NCBI GenBank assembly: GCA_033961575.1
Contig: CM066728.1
Coordinates: forward strand, 34,286,352 to 34,350,351
DNA: 64,000 nt
Direction of reading: 5' to 3'
DNA from: Aselliscus stoliczkanus
Taxonomy: Eukaryota; Chordata; Mammalia; Chiroptera; Hipposideridae
Below the pieces are notes generated by a model. That model was given only the letters and a program-made list of their open reading frames with translations. It did not search any database and had not been told where the DNA came from. A program made the translations under genes and the position numbers. Positions 46,643 to 56,749 of this stretch are shown here, piece after piece; the stretch's first letter is position 1, and every line of letters begins with the position of its first letter.

Positions 46643-48540
46643 TACAATGACATGATAGAAAGCTGTATTTTGGAAAAAATAGCTGGCCTAGAGTATAAAG
46701 AATGATTTGAAATTGAGTCATATCATTAAGTTGTAGTTACCAAAATGCAGAGAGAAAAGGTCTGGAAGATGCTGCCAGCAGTGAAAGTGGGGAGCAAGTG
46801 AAGAAGAAAGGACTAAATGACCAGAAGAGGAGATGAAGAAGATAACTGAAAATGACTCCAAACTTATTAGACTGAAAATGACTCCAAACTTATTAGACTG
46901 GAAACTATGATTCCATTTATAGACATTTGCAAGCTGAAATTAAACTGTTTTTTGGTGGAAAGTGACAAGTTCAGTTTTAGACATGATTTGTGGTGATGGC
47001 ATGGCTTAATGAGAGTCTGGTAGTCGTGTGCAAAAACATTAGCTGGCTTAATGTAAAACACAAGGGTTGTGGTAGAGATGCTGACTAAAGAGCATTCACT
47101 TAGGAGGTAAAGCTTGAGCTCACGTGGCAATCATGAAAAACAACTGAAGAGGGCTGGGAGAGGGAAGTGCACTTATCAGTTTAGGCAAAAGCCCACTCCT
47201 CATGCTTCCGTGTGTCCCTGTAGGAAAGCTCTAGCATAGCAGCCCATCCACTGGCACTTCCCAGACTCAAAGTCCTGGATGATGGCTTTCCCCAGCCTGT
47301 GCCTCCGAAAATCCTTCTTCTCCCTTCAGCTTGGTACAATGCCAGGTGATTGACCTCCTTTATCATTAGGTCTATGAGGCATTATATTAATTATTTCCCT
47401 GCTCCTTTGGGGAAGCTGCTGCAATATTTTCTAACTAAAAGATAGAAAAGGAATGATGCTGTTCTAGACTCTGGAAGAGATCTAGAAATAACAGTGGCAG
47501 GTATTTGGAATTCATCTAATTTAAGCATATTTTCCAAATTTTATGACATCTATTTTCATGCATTTACTTAATGTATGTTTTTCCTTTTCCTCTCCTGGCA
47601 ATTGACCATATGCAAGTACTCCTGGGAGGATTTAAAACTTTTTTTTTTAACTCCCTTGCATTTCCAAATCGCTAATCTTGCTGATTATTTTTCATTTCCA
47701 TAGATAATTTGATATAGTTTAAAGAAATTTGGAGAACAAATGGGTAAAGATTGTTTTTGAAAGATACACTGAATATTTAAGATAAGATGACACAGATACT
47801 AAGTTTGAGTTTCCGGAATATCTTAGTAGACCACAAAGAGGTTTTTGAAGCATCACATGATGCTTTGCGTAAGGTAGTGAATCTCATCTAGGAATTCCCC
47901 ACTGATAATGTCAGGCATGTTGATGCCAAAAGATTCTAGGTTATTGGAATGACTAGGCTGGGTGTGCGGCAGTCTATGAATGTGATTACCGAGACAGACA
48001 AACACCACAGGGGTGCTTTCTTAATGCATGAGTTATATTTGCAGTTGGAGAATACTGAATTTCTGTTTGTTCTGTGTATGAGATTTCATCTGCAAATAGT
48101 TTCCAAGTATTTCTTTTCTTAGCAAATTTTAAACAGACTAACCAAATTAGCTACTGCATTCCATCTATTTTAGAGCAGTAAGTCATTGGGTCTAAAAGCA
48201 ACGTAGCCAATTTCTTAAACAATAAGGTGAAGACCCAGCATGATGGAATGGACTTCAGTTATTCATTTAAGGAGGGATTCACTATGCTAACAACTCAGAG
48301 TCTCCAATCCCAGGCAAGGAACTCCAAGGTATCTTGACTGAAGGGGCATAGAATAGGGAGAAAAGCTCAGTAGTAGAAGTTAGGACTTTGGTTCAAGATC
48401 TCATCAGATAATTCAACAGGTAGTGAAGCTTTGGACAACATGCTTCTCAGAAGTAATCTCCATGTGCCTCTCTCGACTTTTTCACTTCCTACTTACTATT
48501 CAGTCTATGCTAATCTAGCTTTTATCCATCTCCACCACTT
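46643..48540. other. Intronic DNA, no recognised feature
   Basis: A 24-bp direct tandem repeat (ACTGAAAATGACTCCAAACT type, 46845-46895) is present. Otherwise there is no repeat or exon I can name. Confidence 0.4.
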
Positions 48541-49260
48541 AATGAAATTGCTTCTTTCCAGGTCACCAGTAATCTCCTAAAACAACGGGCTTGTCCATAC
48601 TGTCAATCTTTTTGAACTCTCAGCAGCATTCTACATCTTCAGTTTTTCCCTTCCTCAGTGGATGCTTTTTCTTGACTGTCTTTGCTGATTCTCTTCCTCT
48701 ACCCAACCTTGAAATATTGGAGCATTTCAATGAGAAGTCCTGGAACTACATCTTTCTACTCACTCTCTCCCTAGGTGACCTCATGTGTTGTCATGGCTTT
48801 CAACATTAACTGCAATCTATATGCCAATGGCTTCCAAATCCCTATGTCTAGCTTGACTGTCTCCTGAACCCAAAACTCATTTATCTAGCTGCTCATTTAT
48901 CTATCCTCTTAGATGTCAATAGGAATCTCCAATGCATCATAAGTGGAACCCTGCATTCCCCCAAACCCAGTCCTTCCCTATAGCCAGTGGTTCAACCCCA
49001 AACTGGTAGTCATCCTGATTCCTCTCTTTGTCTCATTACCTGCATCCAGTCATTCACCAGGTCCTGGTCAGTTTTACCTAAATATATATATATACACATA
49101 CATATTTCAAGTTCATCCGTTTCTCACCATTCATTTATGTCACTGAGTTTCAAGCCGCAGGCATCCTCTTACGGACAACAGAATAGCCTTTAACACGTTT
49201 CCTCGCTCTACTTCTATGGCACTACAACCCATTCTTTACATATAGGCAAAATTATCCTTT
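48541..49260 (+). repeat. L2 element (ORF2 3' part)
   Basis: CTCCCTAGGTGACCTCATGT, CATGGCTTTCAACATTAACT, ATATGCCAATGGCTTCCAAA, TCTCCTGAACCCAAAACTCA and TAGTCATCCTGATTCCTCTC follow the L2 consensus in order. Frames are broken. Confidence 0.8.
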
Positions 49261-49659
49261 TTTGGTTCTTTTATTATGAATATTTTTCAAACATATACTA
49301 GTAGACAGACAGAGAACATAGAATGAAATCTCATATACTGCCACCTAGCTTATCAAGTCAGCTATGAATTCATGGCAGTCTATTTCTTTGTCTTTTCTAG
49401 TATTTTGACACAAACTGCAGACATCATATCATTTCACTCCTAAACATTTAAATATATACCCATAAAAGAGAAAGACTCCTTTTAACTATAACCACAAGAT
49501 CGTTAACGCATCTAAAACATTAATAATTTTCATGTCATCAAATATCCAAAAATGTATTTCTGAATGTCTCATATGTATCATAATTTTTTATAATCAGGTT
49601 GTTTGACTCAAGATCTCAATAAGGACCACATACTGCAATTGGCTGATATGTCTCTAGGA

Positions 49660-49893
49660 CAGGGATCGGCAAACCGCAGCTCGCAAGCTACATGTGGCTC
49701 TTTGGATACGTACAGGTGGCTCTGAAGTCAAATTGAAAACGAAAATAAAACTATCATAGTTTCATTTATAAAAATTTTAAAGGATGTTATTCACATAATG
49801 GTGATTTCATTTCTTTTATGGCTCTTGAATAATTTTTAAATCGTTGTGAGGGACAGGATTGGCTCTTCCATCTCAAAAGTTTGCCACCCCCTG
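49660..49893. mobile_element. hAT-type nonautonomous DNA transposon, 234 bp
   Basis: The ends are CAGGGATCGGCAAAC and, in reverse, CAGGGGGTGGCAAAC, terminal inverted repeats of about 15 bp. A perfect 8-bp target duplication CTCTAGGA flanks it at 49652-49659 and 49894-49901. An 8-bp duplication and CAGGG... ends are diagnostic of hAT elements. No transposase is encoded. Confidence 0.92.
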
Positions 49894-50068
49894 CTCTAGG
49901 AGATTCCCCTCCCATTGATATCTCGCTCATTCACTCACTTTTCTCCCCCTTGTAATTTATTTGTTGAAGAAACCAGGTTGTCCGGTAGAGCTACAGTCTG
50001 GATTTTTCCAATTGCACCCTGTGGTTAATGTAACATGTTTCCTTCATGTTAAAAACTAAGCCAGCTTC

Positions 50069-50503
50069 CCACTGCCTGAGTGGTGCATTGGTTAGGAGTT
50101 GGCTTGGGACGCCAGCTCTGAGCAGCAGAGTCCTGGTTCAGATCCCACATATGGGGGCCAGTGACGCTGCGCCCTCTACAGCTAAGATGGTGAACAACAG
50201 CTCGACCTGGAGCTGTGCTGCCATGAGTTGCTGGCAATGGCGTAGGCTGCAGTGGGGCTGGCCAGCAGCGGGCGTGAGCTTTCATGAGCTGCTGTGAGCC
50301 ACCATGAGCGGCCATCCAATTGCCGGCAAGCGACTGCCTCACCCTGGAAGAGTGTAATGATCACAGTATCAACATGGACCAGTGAAGCAATGTCCTCCAC
50401 AACTAGACTAAAGAACAAAAGGACAGCAGCTTGTCTGTTCCCCTTTCTCAATTCCCCAACACTGTTCCCTCTCCCAATTCCCCAATAAAATCTTAAAAAA
50501 AAA
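50069..50503 (+). repeat. Long T+ SINE (type A variant), inserted in an old repeat
   Basis: TGCCTGAGTGGTGCATTGG head, GGTTCAGATCCCACATATG, GCTAAGATGGTGAACAACAG, body repeats, CCCCAATAAAATCTTA and poly(A). AAAAACTAAGCCAGCTTC at 50051-50068 and AAAAACTAAGCCCGCTTC at 50504-50521 form an 18-bp target duplication with one mismatch. Confidence 0.93.
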
Positions 50504-50768
50504 AAAAACTAAGCCCGCTTCGTAAGTGGTATTGTGTTTTTCTACCAGAAGTCATGTGTTTGGTTGTATGCCTTTTTATGATGTTAGTAGCCATTGTGCT
50601 TTCTGCTGAAATCTATTAATTTATTAGAGTTGCAAAACAGGGAGATTCTAAGTCTATCACTTCATCTTCATTTAGTCACAGGAATACTTCTATAAAAAAA
50701 GAATTTTATTTTATCTACTTTTTAGGTTACCTCCTGGTAAAGTTTGTATAGGAACAGAATTGCCTTTT

Positions 50769-50873
50769 TTTTTTAAGGAGAGGGCTCAGCTCACAGTGGT
50801 CCATGCGGGGATCGAACCAACAACCTTGGTGTTATCAGCATCATGCTCTAACCAACTGAGCAAACTGGCCACA
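50769..50873 (-). repeat. Partial short SINE (type B), minus strand
   Basis: In reverse: GGCCAGTTTGCTCAGTTGG, TTAGAGCATGATGCTGATAA, CACCAAGGTTGTTGGTTCGA and TCCCCGCATGGACC, ending early in an A-rich tail. No clear target duplication was found. Confidence 0.75.
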
Positions 50874-51392
50874 ATGAATTCTTTACATTGTGGCACCTGG
50901 AGCAAATGATGTCGGTGATGGTGCTGGTCACTGAGGCTTCCTATGGGCTCCCAGCCTGGGACGTGGGCCTGGCCCAGGGCCTGAGAGGTTTGGTGATTGA
51001 ACAGAGGGCCACAGGAGTGGGTTAAGGAGAGCATTTCTGGACTCATGAGGGTGGGAGAGGGGGTGGGCTTATGGATTTAGGGCAGGAAATTCTTTTGAAT
51101 GTGTACTTTGAGGGCTCCCTGACTTTTATGACCCTCAAGGACTTAAAGAACTAGGACTTCCTGCTGTCTACTCATTTTGCAATCCCCATTTCCCCTGAAA
51201 AGTCACTTTCTTCTTCAGGAAATCCCACCAATTTAGCATTATTTCAAAGCATTCGATTTTTACAATGCAAATACTTTGGCCTTGGCTGAGAAGGTTATGA
51301 GTATTTTTCACCTTTCTGTGAATTAACATAATCAGGCTGCTTTCTTCCTAAAATCTGAAGTATCAATGTTATGTTTAGCTTCAGAGAGTCAA

Positions 51393-51465
51393 GGGGGCGG
51401 GGCAATTTTGGAGCCTGACTCAGCACAGTAGACTGTGGCTGGGACACCATACGGGTATATATATA
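51393..51465 (+). promoter_or_regulatory. Candidate TATA promoter (GC box, AP-1/MARE, TATA)
   Basis: Within 73 bp and in classical order: GGGGGCGGGG (51393-51402), TGACTCAGCA (51416-51425, an AP-1/MARE-type site) and TATATATATA (51456-51465). A start site would be expected near 51485-51495. A second TGACTCA lies at 51696-51702. The region appears free of SINE or L1 text. Activity is inference. Confidence 0.4.
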
Positions 51466-51485
51466 GAGGGCTTAGGTGAGCCAGT

Positions 51486-52050
51486 TCCAAAATTTCTTAA
51501 TTCTGACATTTCAAGACTTTTACCCAAGATTGCTTCAATTAACCTGATGTTTATTAGCAGTAGAAGGTACAGAGAAGCCCCTGCTGTGTAGAAATTCACT
51601 GGGGGCAGCAGCCATACCTGGAAGGACCAAACTGCCCTGACAGCAGAAAGGCTAGGCCCGTATACCTACAGTGTGAAATTCGTGCACAGACCCCATGACT
51701 CATGCAAACAGCAGTTTCTGCTTTCCCAGAAACTCTCCCAGGACGACTGCTGCCTCCTCTTTTTCTCCGAGACCAGATGAGAAGAGATTAGCCACTAGGA
51801 AAGACAGGCCCAGGAAGGAGGGGAACCCAGGCCCTGAGGGTATTGCCCAGTTGGAAAGCAGGTTTTCCTCCTCCCAGACCTGCTCTCTGATCTTGATAAG
51901 CTCCCCTGCCACCTCCTGCCCACACGTCCAGAGAGGGGCCTACTCTCTGCTGAAGTCAAACTTTGAGAAGTTCTCCTAGAGGGACCATGCTGAGGCAGCC
52001 ATGGTGTGAAAGGGCTTGTAGGCACCGCACAGTTATACACTACCAACTTG
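51486..52050 (+). other. Possible non-annotated first exon downstream of the TATA box
   Basis: A moderately GC-rich, repeat-poor stretch follows the TATA motif and ends at a good donor, ACTTG|GTGAGC, at 52050/52051. It holds an open frame at 51695-51979 whose product I do not recognise. It could be an alternative MCC first exon, an independent transcript, a decayed LTR promoter or an enhancer. Confidence 0.25.
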
Positions 52051-52871
52051 GTGAGCGCTAATCTTGAGACTTGTTCTTGTTGTATTGGAAATGCACTTGG
52101 GGCTTTATTCGACTTTGATATGCTGATATGACCTGCTGAGGAGCTCCTTGCGTTTCTAATGTACTTAGGATGTTAACGCAGTTGCATTTTTGTCTTATAT
52201 CATAAATATCTTAGCTTTCTTGAAAGTAGAGATTCCCAGCCTGATTCCTGACCAGACTAGGAGGTGAAAAATTATCACAAAACATTTAAGTTTCAGGAAA
52301 AAAAAAAAAAAACAAGAAAAAAAAGCCCTTTATTTCATAGACTCTTAAATCAGAAGAAAATTAATTTGGACTCGCCCTCATGTCATGAAGCTCTATTCTA
52401 CATACTGCCGGTTCTCTGTGTGCCCCACCAGCCTTTAATCTACGCTTGAACAATTTCAGGGGTGAGGATCACACCACTCTATCCTCCTTGCATTGACAGA
52501 CAATTCTGTGGTCTTCTTTTCCTTTAGTTAACATTTGATTATCTCTTATCATTAGTCTTCATTACCTGTCCACAATCACACAGAGAAAGTTGGATGACTC
52601 TTCAAATAAATGCTATTAGTTATTGTATCAGGGGAGTCTTCTCTCTATCAGTCTATAAATTCTCCAGCTCTTCCAACTGTCCCTGGTCTCCTAGGAATGG
52701 AGCATCAGAAGCTGCCTCGTCTCCAAGCGTACTCAAAACTCATCTTATGGGTTTTGTCCTTGGCCCTTTCCTTCCTTCCCTTTTCAAAACTTTGTTCCAT
52801 CTCCCTTTTCTCTTTGTAGCTTCAAGGTTTCCCTTAGCCCTAGACTGCAAATATGCCTAGTGTATCCTCTA

Positions 52872-53039
52872 CTCAACATTTCTTACCTTCTTAAGAAACT
52901 ATCCCATCTCCTGATTTCCTGTCACCATCAAATGTATGGAAACAGTAGTTGCGGGCTCAACATTTCTTACCTTCTTAAGAAACTATCCCATCTCCTGATT
53001 TCCTGTCACCATCAAATGTATGGAAACAGTAGTTGCGGG
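52872..53039 (+). repeat. Perfect 84-bp tandem duplication
   Basis: Two identical 84-bp units, 52872-52955 and 52956-53039. Each ends GTAGTTGCGGG. The final GGG is the first three bases of the SINE that follows the second unit, so the duplication copied the SINE's edge and must post-date the SINE insertion. Confidence 0.95.
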
Positions 53040-53191
53040 CTGGCTGAGTGGCTCAGTTGGTTAAGAGCTCGCTCAAGAGTGCAAACTGAGCTCTGAGCAA
53101 CAGCAGTTCGATGCCCAGCCCCAGCTGAGCTACTGCTAAGCTGCCAACAGGTGGCAGGATGGCTCGGCTAAAATAAAAAAAAGACAAGAAA
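53037..53191 (+). repeat. Short SINE (type C)
   Basis: GGGCTGGCTGAGTGGCTCAG, AAGAGCTCGCTCAAGAGTGC, CAGTTCGATGCCCAGCCCC, CCAACAGGTGGCAGGATGGC, TCGGCTAAAA and an A-rich tail. GAAACAGTAGTTGC and GAAACAGTAGTGC flank it as an imperfect target duplication. Confidence 0.9.
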
Positions 53192-54893
53192 GAAACAGTA
53201 GTGCATGGTTACTCCTACTTCCCTGATGTCATCTGTGTTCTGCTTCCTTAGCTCTGTAGAAATTTATCTTTGAAGGACATTAATGTCAGTGAAATGCCCT
53301 TTTATGAGTCTTCAGCCTTCTCCCTGCTCTATAGCATATAGCATTGATGCTGCCCCTTCTGTCTTGACAACCTCTCCCTTAGACTGGCAGACTGAGTTCT
53401 TCTGGTTATCGTCCTACTTCTCTAACTGGCCCTTCCCACCATTTCCTCTTGTATTCTTTTGCCTCCATAAAAAAGACCTTCCTTAAGATAGTGTTCTCAG
53501 ACCACTTGTCTTTTCTCTGTATTCTCTTCCTTGGCAACCCTACCTGCTTTTGCAGTTTCATTTATTATTCAAATAGGGGTAACCCCAAACCTCTATCTCC
53601 ATCTCAATCCTGACTTATCACTATAGCTCCATTTCAAACTTCCCGCTGAACGTCTCTACTTGAATATCCAGATGGCACCTTAAGCTTGTGCTATCCCAAA
53701 TGCAGTTTCTTCTTTAATCTATTTCTTCTCTGGAATCCCCATTTTTATTGAGGACATTGCTCCAAACCTCAGCCAAGTTCTAGATCTACAAGTCGTTTTT
53801 AAGTTCTCTTTCCACCACAGCTTCTGTCTACTCTCTTTCTATAGAATCTCTTTCATCTGCCCCCTCCTGTCCATTTCCATTGCACCAACTTAATTCAGGC
53901 CTTTTAACCTTTTGCCAGACTGTTGCAGTAATCCAATTTTCATGTCCATTTTCCGCTTTTAACTTACCACATTTACTCCTCCTAGATTATGTGGGGGTTA
54001 AGCATTAAAGTCAGTGTTTAAGAAGAAAATCCTATCTAGTCAACATTACTCTTAAGAATGCCTGATATTGTCCATAAAGTAGAATCTGCAAGCATACTGC
54101 TTGTTAATAAGTTTACTACTGCCAATTTTCCTCCACTTTTGGGACAGATCGTTTTTCTTTTGGTTGAACACCAGATGAAGTCATCTGCTTGGTTTTAGGG
54201 GCCATCTAGTATGAAAAATATGTTTCTTTACACACCTCAACTGGTCTCTTTAAACAATCAACACTAGTCTACTTGAATTCATGTTAGCTACTCATGAGTG
54301 TGATACAAACCCACTGGAACGTCTAAAAGCACACACCTGATCCTATTATTTCTGTGCTTGAAAAACCTTTAGTGGCTCTCCATTGCCTATCAGAAGTCCC
54401 ATTTCTTCAGCCTGACACTCAAAACTGTCCACCATCTGGCTTCAACTCACTTATCTAATCCAGGTTCCATTCCAGGATGGATTGTCTGCCATTCCCCACA
54501 CATGCTTTGCATATTGCAGTCTCCATCCACACTTTCTCCTACCGTGGTCCCATTGCCTGGGATACCTTCTCCTGAGTCCCCATCTCTGCTGGGCTTAGCC
54601 ATTCTTCAATGATCACCTCACATGCTGCCTCCCCTAAGATTCCTTCACTGAGTCTTCAACTCTGCCTGGCCATATCCTATTTCCTCCTCTGAACTGTAAT
54701 ACATCTTCATTTGTACAGCTTTTATGGCAAGTATAATTTTCTATCTAGAACTGTCATTTCTATTTATGTTTTCATGAGACTATAAACACCTCATGGGCAG
54801 GGTTAGTGCTTGAGTCTTTATATTTTTATATTCTTTTACCACTATCTCTGTCTTCAAGCACACAGTCAGTTCTCAGCAGATTTTAATGAATAA

Positions 54894-56089
54894 ATAAGTA
54901 AAAATGTGGCTTCCCAATCCCAACCCCTCCTCACGCAGGAGTTTCTCCCAATGTGCTCTAGTCTGGCAGTACCCCAGAAGGCAGGACCCAGGGCTGGAAA
55001 AGAGCAGCAAATTTTTCATCCCAGTATCGCCTCCTTCAGGCAATGAATGAACCCAATAGGAAGGTAGATGGGTAAGAAGATACATGCAAATGGTCAAGCT
55101 CTTTGCTCCTTCTTAAAGAGCAAAATAAACATCCTATCTGATTTAAAAAAAAAAAACACAAAGAAAACCTCGGAAATTAACAATACAATGGCTTTTTCAA
55201 AGAAGGCTTCAGGAAATGCCAAGGTCTGTCATTGGGGGTGGAGACATTTTGTTCCCATTGTGTAGAAAGAGACTGATGAAGTCTCATAAGCAGTCCCGCA
55301 GACCTACTGTTTTAAAGGATCGGAATATTTTTCAGTGCATCTTAAGTTCAGTGGGACTTTAATATGGAGAGAAAATCCTAGTCTGCCTCCCCGCTATGTT
55401 TTTAACTCAAGGCTGAAGGGCGCTCTGATTCCAGGAGTTCATTGGATATAACAGCCCATTAAATCTTTTCTGATTCATACTCCAAGCCTCAGAAATACAA
55501 ACCTAGCTCTGCTCAGATGGGCGGTAAGATTTTAAAGGAAGGTCTGGGGGGGTTGAGGAGGATGGGAAATGTAATATTTTTAAGGATAGTCTGGGGGCTG
55601 GGGACAATAGGAAATGTGAGCCTGTCTTACATCTTTCGAGGGATGGGGCATCTTAATCTTTATTATGGACATGCTGAAAATGTAATCTGCCCCCAGCGAC
55701 AGAGGGACTTTGTCAGTGAATTTACACCCTCAGTGTTGACTTTAGACCGATCAGGGAAAACGACCGCCCCCTCACTCTTGTAAAAATCTTAATGTACCAT
55801 GAGAACTGCACAGCGTTGCCTGATGTGTTCAGATTTGTCTTGCTTTACTGAATCATGGAAAGTGGCTTCTAGAAGGGAAGGTTGGTGTTGTTGTTTTTTT
55901 GTTGTTTTTGGTTTTGTTTTCTGCACAATTACTCAGGTGGCTTTTCCTATGTCTCCTCTCCCTCCTGGACTTGGGTCCTGTAATTACTATCGCAGAGAGT
56001 TGGACGGATGCCTGCTCTTCCCGCACGGTCTCCTCCGCTCGGCCTCCTGCCGTTTTAGGGGTGGTTTGTTTTTTTTTCCGCTTTTCTCT
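54894..56089. other. Intronic DNA upstream of the MCC short-isoform promoter
   Basis: No repeat is recognised. Composition turns G-rich from about 55510, leading into the CpG-rich promoter. Short open frames show no family resemblance. Confidence 0.4.
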
Positions 56090-56700
56090 TTTTGGCCCCG
56101 CCTCCGCCGCGCAGCCCGTAGCGAGCAGCTAGACAGCTGTGTTCAATCAGAAACCACTTACAACTCCCAACGATTCCAAAGGGAAACTTCGGCGTGAAGT
56201 GCAGCCGGGCTCGAGCTCTCTTCCTCGCCCTCCTTACACGGGCTTCTTCGGTCACTCATCGCAGCCCTCTAGGTTGCAGGATCCTGCTGGGAGGTGCCCT
56301 CCAGCCTGGTCACTGGGGGCGGGGGGGCGAGGGACTGTAAGAGTGGGCGAGGCGGCGCCGAGGGTGGCGCTGCCCCGGGGCCCGGCGGTGGGCGCGCGCG
56401 GGCGGGTCCCCGCGTCAGCTCGGCCGCTGCAGCAGCTGCGAGCGCGCCCCACCACCCAGCCTTCTGCGGCAATGGCTCGTCGGGGACACGGGGGCCGGCT
56501 CTGTTCCTTTTAGGGGTGCTTGCATCCTGCGTCGGGGCTTCCCCCCTATCCTGGGTGAAGATGGCTGTCTAGACTACAATGTGTCCGAAGGGACCCAACA
56601 GTGGCTCTCGAGCCCATTAAGCCCAACTCACAAGCTCCGAGACCTGCAGGAGGAGGAGGAGCAGCAGCTCGGCTCTGAAAAGTGCAGTCATGAATTCTGG
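56090..56700 (+). promoter_or_regulatory. MCC: CpG-rich promoter and 5' UTR region of short-isoform MCC
   Basis: CpG dinucleotides are dense here and rare elsewhere in the window, most strongly at about 56270-56480 (GGGGCGGGGG-type GC boxes, GGGCGCGCGCGGGCGGG). There is no TATA box at a sensible distance from the coding start. This is the usual form of a broad CpG-island promoter, just upstream of the ATG at 56690. A four-tract G-quadruplex motif lies at 56315-56333. Short upstream ORFs lie at 56472-56513, 56561-56572 and 56579-56620. The transcription start cannot be set from sequence alone. Confidence 0.8.
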
Positions 56701-56749
56701 AGTTGCCATGAAATATGGAAACGACTCCTCGGCGGCGGAGCTGAGTGAG
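56690..56749 (+). CDS. MCC: MCC short-isoform first coding exon
   Basis: Twenty codons from ATG to a GAG|GTAAGG donor, beginning MNSGVAMKYGNDSS and ending AAELSE. This is the start of the ~829-residue MCC isoform. The exon ends in phase 0, like the long-isoform exon at 19871-20085, so both can splice to the shared LHSAALASLKGD exon downstream of the window. The start has a purine at -3, and an in-frame TAA at 56618-56620 lies upstream, which excludes an N-terminal extension. As I recall it, the human sequence has a single Ala in SSAELSE. Here GCG is doubled, giving one extra Ala. MCC acts as a cytoplasmic scaffold linked to Wnt and cell-polarity control. Confidence 0.95.

Larger units (their letters stand above)
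49262..50768 (-). repeat. Old antisense L1-like sequence carrying later insertions
   Basis: AACATATACTAGTAGACAGA, AACTGCAGACATCATATCAT, TTATTTGTTGAAGAAACCAG and GAGTTGCAAAACAGGGAGAT are phrases of an old dispersed L1-type repeat, read in reverse. The hAT element at 49660 and the SINE at 50069 are inserted in it. Family name uncertain. Confidence 0.5.
52600..54893 (+). repeat. L2 element, long but interrupted
   Basis: L2 landmarks occur in order: ACCATCTGGCTTCAACTCAC, TGGCTCTCCATTGCCTATCA, CAGCCTGACACTCAAAACTG, GCCTGGGATACCTTCTC, then the 3' end TCATGGGCAGGGTTAGTGC ... GATTTTAATGAATAAATAAG. The 84-bp tandem duplication and the SINE at 53037 lie inside. The left border is approximate. Confidence 0.7.

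Noticed and set aside
52860..53096. Open frame with a repeated 28-residue unit
   Set aside because: It comes from the 84-bp DNA duplication within L2 and runs into a SINE. It is not a repeat protein.
56139..56513. A 124-codon open frame in the CpG-rich promoter
   Set aside because: It starts at a non-ATG codon, its composition is driven by GC content, it resembles no known protein, and overlapping frames on both strands are equally open.
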